A DNA stretch of 64,000 nucleotides, taken from contig NZ_CP115160.1 in assembly GCF_027594545.1 (NCBI RefSeq), positions 4,752,081-4,816,080 on the forward strand, in the 5' to 3' direction. The position numbers and the translations under genes are program-made. Shown here piece by piece: positions 35,453-44,191 of this stretch (position 1 is the first letter of the stretch; each line of letters begins with the position of its first letter). This stretch comes from Algoriphagus sp. TR-M9. Lineage in GTDB: Bacteria; Bacteroidota; Bacteroidia; Cytophagales; Cyclobacteriaceae. The notes under the pieces are model-generated. The model saw only the letters and a program-made list of their open reading frames with translations. It had not been told where the DNA came from and made no database searches.

Positions 35453-36798
35453 TGAAGAAAATTAGCCTACTGCTCTTTTTGAGTGTTTTTGGAACAAGTA
35501 TTTATGCCCAAAGTAATGAAGCTCTGGATCTGGAAAAGGCCATTACCATAGGTCTTGAGAAAAATCTGGATATCAAAATCGCTGTGGAAACAGTGGAGAT
35601 TCAAGAGGGGAATGAGCGGATCGGATCTGGCGATTACCTGATGCCTCTAGTAGATGCAACGTATACCAGATCCTTCAGTAACGAAGATGTGGAACAGGTA
35701 TTCGCCACAGATCCTGACCCGAGGACCATTGACAATGCAAAGTCAAACTCCAAAAATTTCAGTGTGGTAGGCATCTATGGTTTCCGTCCGGAGAGTTTTA
35801 TCGTCTTAAAACGACTTGGGGTATTGACTGAAATCTTCGAACTAGATGCCAAAATAGCAGTGGAAAACACCGTGGCTAATATTTCCTCCGCATATTATAG
35901 ATTGGTGTTAGAGCTACAGCGTCACAAAGTACTGCAGCGTACCTTGGAATTGAGCCAGGCTAGGCTGGATATTGCCGAGGCACAGTACTCTCTAGGTGGG
36001 GCCGGCAAAAGAGATTTCCTAACTGCTGAGGTAGACTACAACTCAGATCTAAGCTTGCTGCTGGGGCAAGAGCAGGTCATCCAAAATGCCCGGGTGAACC
36101 TCAATGAACTGATGGCTTTAAATCCAGAAGTTCGGTTCAATGTCAATGATACGATCACCGTAGGAGAACCGCTGTTTTTGGAAAATCTCATTGAGAATGC
36201 CCTGCTGGAAAACAAGAACTTCCTCATCACCCAAAGGCAGGAAAATGTAGCGTTCCTGGAGCTGAAAGAACTGCGCGCGAGCAGACTTCCGACGATCAAC
36301 CTAAACGCCACTTATGCTACCAATACTTCCAATTCTGACGCAGGTATACTTACCCAAAACCAACGCTCGGGTTTTAACTATGGTGGAAATATAGCCCTGA
36401 ATGTGTTCAACGGATTTACCTTGAACCGAAGAATTCAAAATGCCCGGGTACAGCAGAAAATCCAGACTTTGGCAGTAGACCAATATGAAATACAGTTGCG
36501 CTCAGATATCCACAGAGCCTTCAATACCTACAAGACCAATCGTGATCTTCTGGCAGTAGAAGAGAAGAACTATCAAGTGGCCAAAGAGAGCTCGGAGATT
36601 GCGTTGGAAAGGTTTAGACTAGGAATTGCTTCTTACCTGGAATTTCGGGATGCACAGGTGAATTTGCTTACGGCAGAAAACAGATTGCTCACCTCACTTT
36701 TTAACATAAAAGAGCAGGAAATCGAATTGAGAAGGCTCTCAGGAAAGATTTTCTTCGACAATAGCTTTGAAGAACTGGACTTGCCATCCGAAGATTAA
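35452..36798 (+). CDS. TolC family outer-membrane efflux protein
   Basis: 448 residues. Signal peptide (GTSIYA then QSNE). Two OEP repeats: helices such as LDLEKAITIGLEKNLDIKIA and ASYLEFRDAQVNLLTAENRLL are diagnostic, with NISSAYYRLVLELQRHKVLQ in the first repeat. It forms the trimeric outer-membrane duct of the pump encoded just upstream. A good terminator follows directly, ending the three- or four-gene operon. Confidence 0.93.
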   Translation: MKKISLLLFLSVFGTSIYAQSNEALDLEKAITIGLEKNLDIKIAVETVEIQEGNERIGSGDYLMPLVDATYTRSFSNEDVEQVFATDPDPRTIDNAKSNSKNFSVVGIYGFRPESFIVLKRLGVLTEIFELDAKIAVENTVANISSAYYRLVLELQRHKVLQRTLELSQARLDIAEAQYSLGGAGKRDFLTAEVDYNSDLSLLLGQEQVIQNARVNLNELMALNPEVRFNVNDTITVGEPLFLENLIENALLENKNFLITQRQENVAFLELKELRASRLPTINLNATYATNTSNSDAGILTQNQRSGFNYGGNIALNVFNGFTLNRRIQNARVQQKIQTLAVDQYEIQLRSDIHRAFNTYKTNRDLLAVEEKNYQVAKESSEIALERFRLGIASYLEFRDAQVNLLTAENRLLTSLFNIKEQEIELRRLSGKIFFDNSFEELDLPSED

Positions 36799-36802
36799 AT
36801 AC

Positions 36803-36837
36803 AAAACGAAGGTATATTAGATGCCTTCGTTTTTTTA
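36803..36837 (+). terminator. Rho-independent terminator of the efflux operon
   Basis: AACGAAGG (36805-36812) pairs with CCTTCGTT (36824-36831), followed by seven T residues. Confidence 0.85.
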
Positions 36838-36932
36838 TTCTCTTTTTTAGCCGAATTCTTGTTTTTTCTTTTGGCATAGCATTTGCCAACTGGGCAGATG
36901 TGAAACATCCTGGGCTATCGCTGCCCTAGTGA

Positions 36933-38327
36933 ATGAAAAAAGTATTTATTCTATTCTCTACCATAGTTACCCTGCTGCTCTTCGGTGTGCAATGCACCTT
37001 CTTGGAGAATTATAAGAGTAAGAAGGAAAAGGAAGAGCCATACATACTTGACCTCAATGGGATTCAAAACCGGGGCTTTATCCGCGCTGCCGTGGACAAT
37101 AACTCTACCGGTTACTACATCTACAGAGGCAGGCGCATGGGTTATGAGTTTGAACTGCTTCGTGACCTGGCCAAGCGACTGGATGTTCAGCTACATCTGG
37201 TTTTGGTTTCAGATATTGAAAAAGCCTTCGATTACCTGGCCTCTGGACAAGTGGATGTGATTGCCTTCAACTTGGAAGAAAGTGAGGAGCGCAAAGAAAA
37301 AGCTGCCTTCTCAATTCCTTTGGGCAAAATGAACACTGTTTTGGTGGGGAACAAAAACACGCCTAAAATCCAAGCCTGGGAAGATCTGGGTACCGATACC
37401 ATATATGTGCGAGAGGGAGCAATCTACAAATCCCAATTGTGTGCCATGAAGGACTCCCTGCAGCTGGATTATACGATTTTCCCCACTCCAGACCATGAAG
37501 AAACCTTAATTGACCGCGTGGCTGATGGAGAGATCAAATGGACTATCGCAGATCAAAATATCGCTCAGGCTAATGCTACCTATTATGGTGACCTCAATAT
37601 TTCCTGGAAAGTAGAACGCGACGGAGAAGTTTCTTGGGTAGTCCGGAAGAATTCCACCAAACTGCTTTCAGCATTGAATAATTGGCTGGAAGATAAGCAG
37701 AAGCGTTTTATCCCGGATCTATACGCTAAATATTTCCTGAATTCCAAAAACAGCTATTTCCGCAATACCAGCCCTTTTTCTTCCTTGGCAGGCAATCAGA
37801 TCTCCGTTTACGATGATATCATCAAAGGTGGTGCTGCCCAACTTGGCTGGGACTGGAGGTTACTGGCTTCCCTGGTGTACAAGGAGTCCCGATTTGACAC
37901 GGTGGCCACTTCTTATGCTGGCGCAAAAGGGCTGCTGCAACTGATGCCTGTGACCTTGGAGCGTTTTGGTGTGACCAACCCCAATGATCCCCAGCAATCC
38001 CTGATGGGAGGGGTGCGATACCTCCGGTATTTAGACAAGTTTTGGCTAGGCAGGGTACCTGAAACCAGCGAAAGAATCAAGTTTATCCTGGCTTCTTACA
38101 ATATTGGTCATGGACACGTGGAAGATGCCTGGAAGCTGGCATTGAAATTTGGGGAAAATACCCAGAGCTGGGAATCTGTCTCCAAATATCTGGAGCTCAA
38201 ATCCGACCCTAGCTACTACACCGATCCCATCGTGAAAAGCGGCTATGCCAAAGGACACTTAGCAGTGAACTATGTAGAGGATGTAATGAGTGTCTTCGAT
38301 TCTTACAAAGCACTGGTGGAGCCCTAA
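36933..38327 (+). CDS. MltF-like membrane-bound lytic transglycosylase
   Basis: 464 residues. Hydrophobic N-terminal signal (IVTLLLFGVQC) that may be lipidated although the lipobox is poor. Residues about 40-265 are a solute-binding-protein family 3 domain (RGRRMGYEFELLRDLAKRL); residues about 290-450 are the SLT domain with the catalytic Glu in SLVYKESRFD and AGAKGLLQLMPVT. The enzyme cleaves peptidoglycan glycan strands to anhydromuropeptides, with the regulatory domain sensing cell-wall products in MltF. The stop overlaps the convergent ridA stop by 3 bp. Confidence 0.9.
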   Translation: MKKVFILFSTIVTLLLFGVQCTFLENYKSKKEKEEPYILDLNGIQNRGFIRAAVDNNSTGYYIYRGRRMGYEFELLRDLAKRLDVQLHLVLVSDIEKAFDYLASGQVDVIAFNLEESEERKEKAAFSIPLGKMNTVLVGNKNTPKIQAWEDLGTDTIYVREGAIYKSQLCAMKDSLQLDYTIFPTPDHEETLIDRVADGEIKWTIADQNIAQANATYYGDLNISWKVERDGEVSWVVRKNSTKLLSALNNWLEDKQKRFIPDLYAKYFLNSKNSYFRNTSPFSSLAGNQISVYDDIIKGGAAQLGWDWRLLASLVYKESRFDTVATSYAGAKGLLQLMPVTLERFGVTNPNDPQQSLMGGVRYLRYLDKFWLGRVPETSERIKFILASYNIGHGHVEDAWKLALKFGENTQSWESVSKYLELKSDPSYYTDPIVKSGYAKGHLAVNYVEDVMSVFDSYKALVEP

Positions 38328-38797
38328 GCGCCCTCGTGCAGTTCAAATACAGCCTCAACTTCTACAGGGATATTGTCTGGTAAAGAGCCCATACCCACAG
38401 CAGATCGTACGCCTATCCCGTATTCCTCACCCCAGACTGAAGCAAACAGTTCGCTACAGCCATTGATAATGTAGGGATGCCGCTCAAAGCTTTCAATGCA
38501 ATTGACCATTCCCAACACTTTGATCACCCGCTTTACGCGGTTGAGTGAGCCTAGGTTTGACTGAATAGTGGCGAGCATGGCCAGCCCTACCTGTCGGGCG
38601 GCAAGTTTTCCTTCTTCCATATCCAGATCTACTCCTATCCTGCCCATGATTAAGCTGCCGTCTTCCTTAACCGTACCATGACCGGAGAGGTAAAGGTATT
38701 TGCCATCGATCAGACAGGGCTTGTAAACCCCTAAAGGTTTTGGGGCAGGAGGAAGGACTAGGCCAAGTTTGGAAAAATTACTTTCTGGAGTTTCCAT
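38324..38797 (-). CDS. RidA/YjgF family protein
   Basis: 157 residues, a little longer than canonical RidA (about 130), like the YER057c/UK114-like subgroup. Conserved features: YLSGHGTVKEDGSL, a dimer/trimer interface strand and RSAVGMGSLPDNIPVEVEAVF, where the Arg of the R-x-A-x-G motif would bind the substrate carboxylate. RidA proteins hydrolyse reactive enamines and imines released by PLP enzymes. It is transcribed towards the transglycosylase gene and has a promoter with a perfect palindrome upstream. Confidence 0.88.
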   Translation of the reverse strand: METPESNFSKLGLVLPPAPKPLGVYKPCLIDGKYLYLSGHGTVKEDGSLIMGRIGVDLDMEEGKLAARQVGLAMLATIQSNLGSLNRVKRVIKVLGMVNCIESFERHPYIINGCSELFASVWGEEYGIGVRSAVGMGSLPDNIPVEVEAVFELHEGA

Positions 38798-38829
38798 AGT
38801 ATAGTGCTTTTAGGATCAGCTTTGCTGCG

Positions 38830-38859
38830 CAAAGTCATTGGCTGGCTAAATTTAGCCAA
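38830..38859 (-). promoter_or_regulatory. Candidate promoter with embedded operator upstream of ridA
   Basis: Reading leftwards: TTG (complement of 38857-38859), 19-bp spacer, TGACTTTG (complement of 38830-38837), seven of eight matches to TANNTTTG. The spacer contains the perfect 14-bp palindrome GGCTAAATTTAGCC at 38844-38857, placed where a dimeric regulator would occlude RNA polymerase. The start codon is about 33 bp downstream. Confidence 0.45.
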
Positions 38860-39042
38860 GTCTACTTTATTTAATGGTTAGAGCGGTAATTATTTCAGGC
38901 TTTTAGGGATCTGCCATTCATGCTACCAAAACAAAAAAGAATTCGGATTTTCTCAGTATCTGGTCTTCTTCTGCCTCCCGTCTTATGTCCCTTCTAAAAT
39001 AGGGGAAAGCCTCACTGGCTATATTTCGGATAATGACATTAT

Positions 39043-40356
39043 TTAAATAAATACATCCAGGATCAGTACTCCGATCAGTCCACAAACCGCTACTATGGTT
39101 TCCATCAAAGACCAGGATTTAATGGTGTCCTTTATGCTTACATTGAAGAATTCCTTGTACATCCAGAATCCGGCGTCGTTGAAATGTGAAAACATCAAAC
39201 TTCCAGCTCCTATAGATAGCACCAGCAAGTTGGGATCTACGTTCATAGTAGTGACCAGCGGTGCGATAATACCAGCAGTAGTAAGTCCGGCCACCGTGGC
39301 AGACCCCACACATACCCGGATCACCGCAGTGATGGTCCAAGCTAGGATTAGGGGATGGATTTCCCAGGATTGAAGGCCTTCGGCGATTTCCTGGCTGACT
39401 CCGGTATCTGTGAAAATCTGTTTCAAAGCCCCTGCACCGGCCACGATTAGGAGAATCATAGCAATATCCTTGGTTGCGACCGTGTATATATCCATGATTT
39501 GCTTCATGTTAAAATCCCGCTTGATTCCCAGCGTAAAGGTGGCGATCAACACAGAAATCAACATGACTATGCCCGGATCTGCCACAAAGGCAATCAACTT
39601 TGAGCTGCTGCTGGCTCCTTCCGCATTTAGGTTCAAAGCAGTGGTGCCCACCAGCAATACCACCGGGAGCAAGGCAGTGAAAAAGCTATTAAGCGTACTT
39701 GGAAGTTCAGATTCAGGTTTGATATCTGCCTGGAAAGTCTTCAGCGGACTAGCCTGCATGTTTTTCAGGGTTTTGGCAAAAATCGGCCCAGCAACAATGA
39801 TGGTAGGGATAGCGATCGCAAATCCATAAAATAGTGTCAGTCCCATATTGGCTTCAAACTGTGCCACTAGTGCTGCTGGAGATGGGTGAGGAGGCAGAAA
39901 GCCATGGGTCACCGAGAGTGCTGCCAAAAGGGGAATACCCACATACACTGCAGAGATTTTATACTGGTAGGCTACCGTAAAAGCCAGCGGCACCAGCAGC
40001 ACAAAACCCACATTGTAAAACAGTGGAATGCCCACTACCAGACCCGTAAAGGACATGGCCCAGGTGATGTGTTTTTCACCAAAAGTTTTCATCAATACAC
40101 CCGCGATTTTCTGGGCGGCACCACTTTCTGCCACCAGCTTACCCAGCATGGCTCCCGTGACTATCACGATTACTAGGTCGCCTAGGAGTACACCCATGCC
40201 CCGCTGTACTGAGCCTGCAATCTGATCCGCAGGCAAGCCTAATAAAAATCCTGCAGCAATGGATGCCAGGAGAAAAGCTAAAAAAGGATTGAGCTTGGCC
40301 CAGACGATCAGCAATACCAGGATCGCAATACTGAGCAGTACAAGAAGAATGGTCAT
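39043..40356 (-). CDS. GntP family permease (gluconate:H+ symporter-like)
   Basis: 437 residues with at least twelve hydrophobic segments. GntP-family marks: LNPFLAFLLASIAAGFLLGLP at the N terminus, FYNVGFVLLVPLAF, SVTHGFLPPHPSPAALV, and FSHFNDAGFWMYKEFFNVS near the C terminus, the last being highly characteristic. Inner-membrane uptake of gluconate or a related sugar acid, driven by protons. No gluconate kinase lies nearby, so the substrate is inferred from the family only. Monocistronic on its strand. Confidence 0.93.
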   Translation of the reverse strand: MTILLVLLSIAILVLLIVWAKLNPFLAFLLASIAAGFLLGLPADQIAGSVQRGMGVLLGDLVIVIVTGAMLGKLVAESGAAQKIAGVLMKTFGEKHITWAMSFTGLVVGIPLFYNVGFVLLVPLAFTVAYQYKISAVYVGIPLLAALSVTHGFLPPHPSPAALVAQFEANMGLTLFYGFAIAIPTIIVAGPIFAKTLKNMQASPLKTFQADIKPESELPSTLNSFFTALLPVVLLVGTTALNLNAEGASSSSKLIAFVADPGIVMLISVLIATFTLGIKRDFNMKQIMDIYTVATKDIAMILLIVAGAGALKQIFTDTGVSQEIAEGLQSWEIHPLILAWTITAVIRVCVGSATVAGLTTAGIIAPLVTTMNVDPNLLVLSIGAGSLMFSHFNDAGFWMYKEFFNVSIKDTIKSWSLMETIVAVCGLIGVLILDVFI

Positions 40357-40428
40357 AGGAAGAGATTGGGTTTAGCGGGCTAAGATAGAAAAATTGGGGA
40401 AAAGTGGCTTAGGCCAGTTATGAATCTT

Positions 40429-42738
40429 CTATTTCTTAATCCAGCGAACTTTTAGCGTAGTATCCTCGCCAACGAAAGTACATAAATACAAGCCAGCTTG
40501 TAAGGACTCCAGTTCACTGCTCAATAGGAAGGGCTCATAGCTGAAAGAGCGCAGCAAATTGCCTTGGGCAGTGTGAACCAAAACCTTGGAATTTGTGGGG
40601 TTGAACTGGTCTGGAAACCAAACAGTGATCTTTCCTGAGCGGTGCGGATTGGGAGAAATATATGCTTGTTCGATTTTTTTAAATGTTGGGTTTTTAAGGC
40701 GAGCTACCGGGCTCCATGACCAATTTCCTGTCTCGTCTATGAGCTTGATGATGTAGTAATTTTCTGTATTAAGCAAATAATCATAGTCCAGAAAGGAATA
40801 GTATCCTACTTGCTCTGAGTCTTCATTTGTAGAAAGCTCGGCTATTTTGGTGCGGAAGCCAATAGGGTCTGAAGAACGGTATATTTCAAATTTGTCATGG
40901 GCATTATGCTGAGCCACCGACCATTTGACGAGTCCGGCATTCCCAAGCCTTTCGGCCTGCACAGATAGCCATGTCGCAGGTAAAATACTGAGTGTGCGGA
41001 AACTTCCTACAGTGAAGTTTTTACCTGGAAGATCATCGAAAGTAAGTTCTCGTATTGCCCATAGGTTAGTTTCATCTGAACTTTCTTTGTGACTTCCTGG
41101 AGCTGCATATCCCGTACACACCAATCTAAGATCTTCTGGCTCATCCACAATTAGCTTGTCTGCTGAAATCCTTAACTCCAATGGATTCGAACTTGAGTTT
41201 AATCCTGAGAAATTAAAGTAAGAGTAAAGCCGATAAAGGATTGGGGTATTATCTGTATCAACAAAACCGGCATTATAATCAGCTCCCCGGTATTCCGTAT
41301 AGTCCACAGTCAGGTTTCCTCCTGAGTGAGTACCCAGCAACTGGACCTTTCGCACGCCTCCTTGATACCTGTCACCAAAAGGGAAGGTGCCATTATCGGA
41401 GTTAAAGGTGCTGGGCGGATTTGCATAAGTGAAACTAGCTAGGTTCTCCCATGAACCGCCTTGATAATCCAAAAGCCCTGAACTTGAAGAATTAATAGTT
41501 AGAGAATTATCAAGGAAATTCAGTCTTCCATTTTGCATGCTTAGGCTTCCCTGCACACTTACATCCTGCTCAAAACGGACTTCCCCATCGCTCTTATTTA
41601 TAGTCAGATCCAGAGGACTAAAAGCAAATCCTGAAATTTCCTGGTCAACATCACCTTCAAAAGTGATGTGGGAGGTGTTGCTTAAAAACTCTCCAGTACC
41701 TGTTTGAGTCATGTCCCCGGTGATAGTAAGGGTAGGAGGAAGTTGCACATTTCTATTTCCCTCTATTTCAAGATCATGAAATGAAGTGATAGCACCGGCA
41801 TCAGCAAAAGTAGGTGCAGGCAGGGATTTGGTAGTGGCACCTCCTCTGAAGATCACCTTTCCGTCCATCTGAAAATTGGCTGCTTCGATTTTAGGATTCG
41901 TACCTTCCAAAATCAGGGTTCCTCCTGATTGCAGATCGAAAAGATTGGCGCTGACAGAGGCTGATCGGAAAATGATATCTTCATTGCAATCTGTGAGTAG
42001 GGTGCCTCCATCTTCAATTACAAAATTTCCAAATACTCCAGCTGGATAATAACTGGTTTCGGTATTAAAGGATAAAGTAGGACAGAAATTTGGTAAAACA
42101 GTGGTGTCTAATTTTTGATAAACAATACCAGACCGAATCGTGAATCGCACTGCTTTAATTGGTTCCTCTATCGTAAAAATATTTCCGGGATCGGCTTCAA
42201 AAATAACCGAGTACCTACTTTGAGTGGAAAATCCACTCCATGAATTTAGGGGGATAATAACCCGAGTTGAGCCCTTAAAAGTAAGGGAGCTTGAGCTGGA
42301 ATTACCAATCCAATTCTGGCTATTCCAAGTTCCAGAAGGCGTGCCAGGAGCAGCCCCGTCAAATGCCTGAAGGCTTCCATAAATATCCAGATTGTATCCG
42401 TTTAAGTTCAGTTTTTGACCAGCGCTGGTTTGTGCATTTATAAATACACTCTTAGCTTCTTCATCACCTGTTAAAGTCAATCTGTGCCCTACATCTATAT
42501 AGATGTCATTAACATGGGTTGGCTTGCTAGATGCGGCTTGCCAGGTCACACCATCAAAGACATTCCAGGTCGAAGGATTATTGTAATTTCCATTACCCAC
42601 CGTTTTGTAGGCATTTATTTCTTGGGGGTACATCACCCTTGGCAAAAGACCGTAAAATGCAACTGCCAAGAATATGCTGTATATTCGGCATCGAAAAAAA
42701 GCCTCCCTTTGGGCTAAAATTTCGTCCCAACAAACCAT
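40429..42738 (-). CDS. Large secreted protein with type IX secretion C-terminal sorting domain
   Basis: 769 residues. The N terminus carries a hydrophobic signal segment (IYSIFLAVAFYGLLP) after an atypically long polar start. Most of the protein is beta-rich with repeated parallel-strand-like units (GGTLILEGTNPKIEAANFQMDG, GSLSMQNGRLNFLDNSLTI), then a fibronectin-like part and a C-terminal domain with ISPNPHRSGKITVWFP ... LQAGLYLCTF ending in VRWIKK, the por/T9SS type A sorting domain. It should be exported across the outer membrane and anchored or released. No catalytic domain seen; adhesin-like. Divergent from the DUF4105 gene across 41 bp. Confidence 0.85.
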   Translation of the reverse strand: MVCWDEILAQREAFFRCRIYSIFLAVAFYGLLPRVMYPQEINAYKTVGNGNYNNPSTWNVFDGVTWQAASSKPTHVNDIYIDVGHRLTLTGDEEAKSVFINAQTSAGQKLNLNGYNLDIYGSLQAFDGAAPGTPSGTWNSQNWIGNSSSSSLTFKGSTRVIIPLNSWSGFSTQSRYSVIFEADPGNIFTIEEPIKAVRFTIRSGIVYQKLDTTVLPNFCPTLSFNTETSYYPAGVFGNFVIEDGGTLLTDCNEDIIFRSASVSANLFDLQSGGTLILEGTNPKIEAANFQMDGKVIFRGGATTKSLPAPTFADAGAITSFHDLEIEGNRNVQLPPTLTITGDMTQTGTGEFLSNTSHITFEGDVDQEISGFAFSPLDLTINKSDGEVRFEQDVSVQGSLSMQNGRLNFLDNSLTINSSSSGLLDYQGGSWENLASFTYANPPSTFNSDNGTFPFGDRYQGGVRKVQLLGTHSGGNLTVDYTEYRGADYNAGFVDTDNTPILYRLYSYFNFSGLNSSSNPLELRISADKLIVDEPEDLRLVCTGYAAPGSHKESSDETNLWAIRELTFDDLPGKNFTVGSFRTLSILPATWLSVQAERLGNAGLVKWSVAQHNAHDKFEIYRSSDPIGFRTKIAELSTNEDSEQVGYYSFLDYDYLLNTENYYIIKLIDETGNWSWSPVARLKNPTFKKIEQAYISPNPHRSGKITVWFPDQFNPTNSKVLVHTAQGNLLRSFSYEPFLLSSELESLQAGLYLCTFVGEDTTLKVRWIKK

Positions 42739-42779
42739 TTTAAAAATAATTGTAAAAAATCCACTATTAAGATAGTAAA

Positions 42780-43970
42780 ATGATGTTTAAAAAAGTAATG
42801 TTTAGTCTGATTTTTTTACTGACCCTCAGTACTTTAAGTTTGGTTCAGGCCCAAGACCTACGCATTTCTTTATTGACCTGTGACCCCGGGGAAGAGCTGT
42901 ATTCTGCCTTTGGGCATAGTGCCATTCGGGTACTGGATAGGCAGTCTGGAAGAGATATGGTTTTTAACTATGGCACCTTCAACTTTGACACTCCTAATTT
43001 CTATGGAAAATTTGCTACCGGTAGACTGGACTACATCCTTGCGGTATCCACTTTTGACCGCTTTTTGGCTGAATACCAGTACCATCAGCGTAGTGTGCGT
43101 GAGCAGGTGCTGGACCTGAATGAGGATCAGAAAATCCAGCTGGTTCGATTTCTTGAGAATAATTACAAACCTGAAAACCGAGCCTATCGCTATGATTTTT
43201 TCTATGACAACTGTGCGACCAGAATACGGGATGCTATGGAGAAGGTTTTGGGTGAGCAACTGATCTGGAAGGATGAGGCGCAGGTACCGGTAGAGAAGAC
43301 CTTCAGGGACCTGATAGATGAACAGGTTTTCTATATGCCCTGGGCGGATTTGGGGATAGATCTTGCGCTGGGATCAAGACTGGAAAGTGACGCCTCACCT
43401 CGGGAGGAGCAGTTTCTTCCCAAATATATGGAGCAGGCATTTGCCCGGGCAGAGATCGAGGGAGATGGGCCTACCCGGCCGCTGGTAAGTGAAAGTAAAG
43501 CGATTTTGGACTTTGCTCCCAAAGTAAACTCCATGCCTACAGTGAATCCCTATTGGATTTTCTGGGTGATTTTCATTGCTTTTGCCGTGCTGACTTTTGT
43601 GGGTTTCCGGAAGAAAAAGCTCTTTTTGGGGATAGATATCACGTTTTTCAGTCTCTTGGGGATTGTAGGCTTGGTTATGGCTTTTCTTTGGTTTGGCTCA
43701 GAAATCCGATCCACCAAGTGGAACTGGAATTTACTCTGGGCATTTCCGGGGCACTTGGTTTTGGCCATAGCTCTCTTGAAAAAGCAAATCAGGTCTTGGG
43801 TGACCAAGTATCTTTTGGCAGCACTGATCATGGCAGATGCAGCAGTGGTTTTTTGGATTATGGGCTGGCAGTCTTTTCATCCCAGCTTGATTCCTTTGCT
43901 GTTGATATTGATCTTGAGAACGAACTATCTCTATTACAATTTGCCTAAATTCAGACAGGTTCTGCCATAG
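42780..43970 (+). CDS. DUF4105 (Lnb-like) membrane protein
   Basis: 396 residues. Signal peptide (LSLVQA then QDLR). The periplasmic domain, about residues 25-190, has the DUF4105 hallmarks LLTCDPGEELYSAFGHSAIRV, FNYGTFNFDTPNFYGKF and YDFFYDNCATRIRD, with conserved His and Cys that form the presumed catalytic dyad. The C-terminal 140 residues contain four or five membrane helices. This domain is found in Lnb, the lipoprotein intramolecular transacylase of some Gram-positive bacteria; the role in Bacteroidetes is not established. Confidence 0.82.
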   Translation: MMFKKVMFSLIFLLTLSTLSLVQAQDLRISLLTCDPGEELYSAFGHSAIRVLDRQSGRDMVFNYGTFNFDTPNFYGKFATGRLDYILAVSTFDRFLAEYQYHQRSVREQVLDLNEDQKIQLVRFLENNYKPENRAYRYDFFYDNCATRIRDAMEKVLGEQLIWKDEAQVPVEKTFRDLIDEQVFYMPWADLGIDLALGSRLESDASPREEQFLPKYMEQAFARAEIEGDGPTRPLVSESKAILDFAPKVNSMPTVNPYWIFWVIFIAFAVLTFVGFRKKKLFLGIDITFFSLLGIVGLVMAFLWFGSEIRSTKWNWNLLWAFPGHLVLAIALLKKQIRSWVTKYLLAALIMADAAVVFWIMGWQSFHPSLIPLLLILILRTNYLYYNLPKFRQVLP

Positions 43971-44191
43971 TTTATTATACCACGATGGAATGAGCCCCTG
44001 AGCATACTGGTCTTGCTGTTGACCGTCCAGACTGTTCTCACTCAGGCCCTATGGAAACTTCCTGATGTAGATGTTCTTTTTGTCCTGCTTCTCCAGAAGC
44101 TGGAACTGACAAAATTGGTTTAAGAATGTTTTTTTCTCTTTATAAAACTTTTGCATAGCCCTCGCGTGTTGGGTATTTTCGAAGCTAGCCC

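Noticed and set aside
38798..39042. Coding sequence between ridA and gntP
   Set aside because: No open frame with a ribosome-binding site; the interval is explained by the ridA promoter and spacer.
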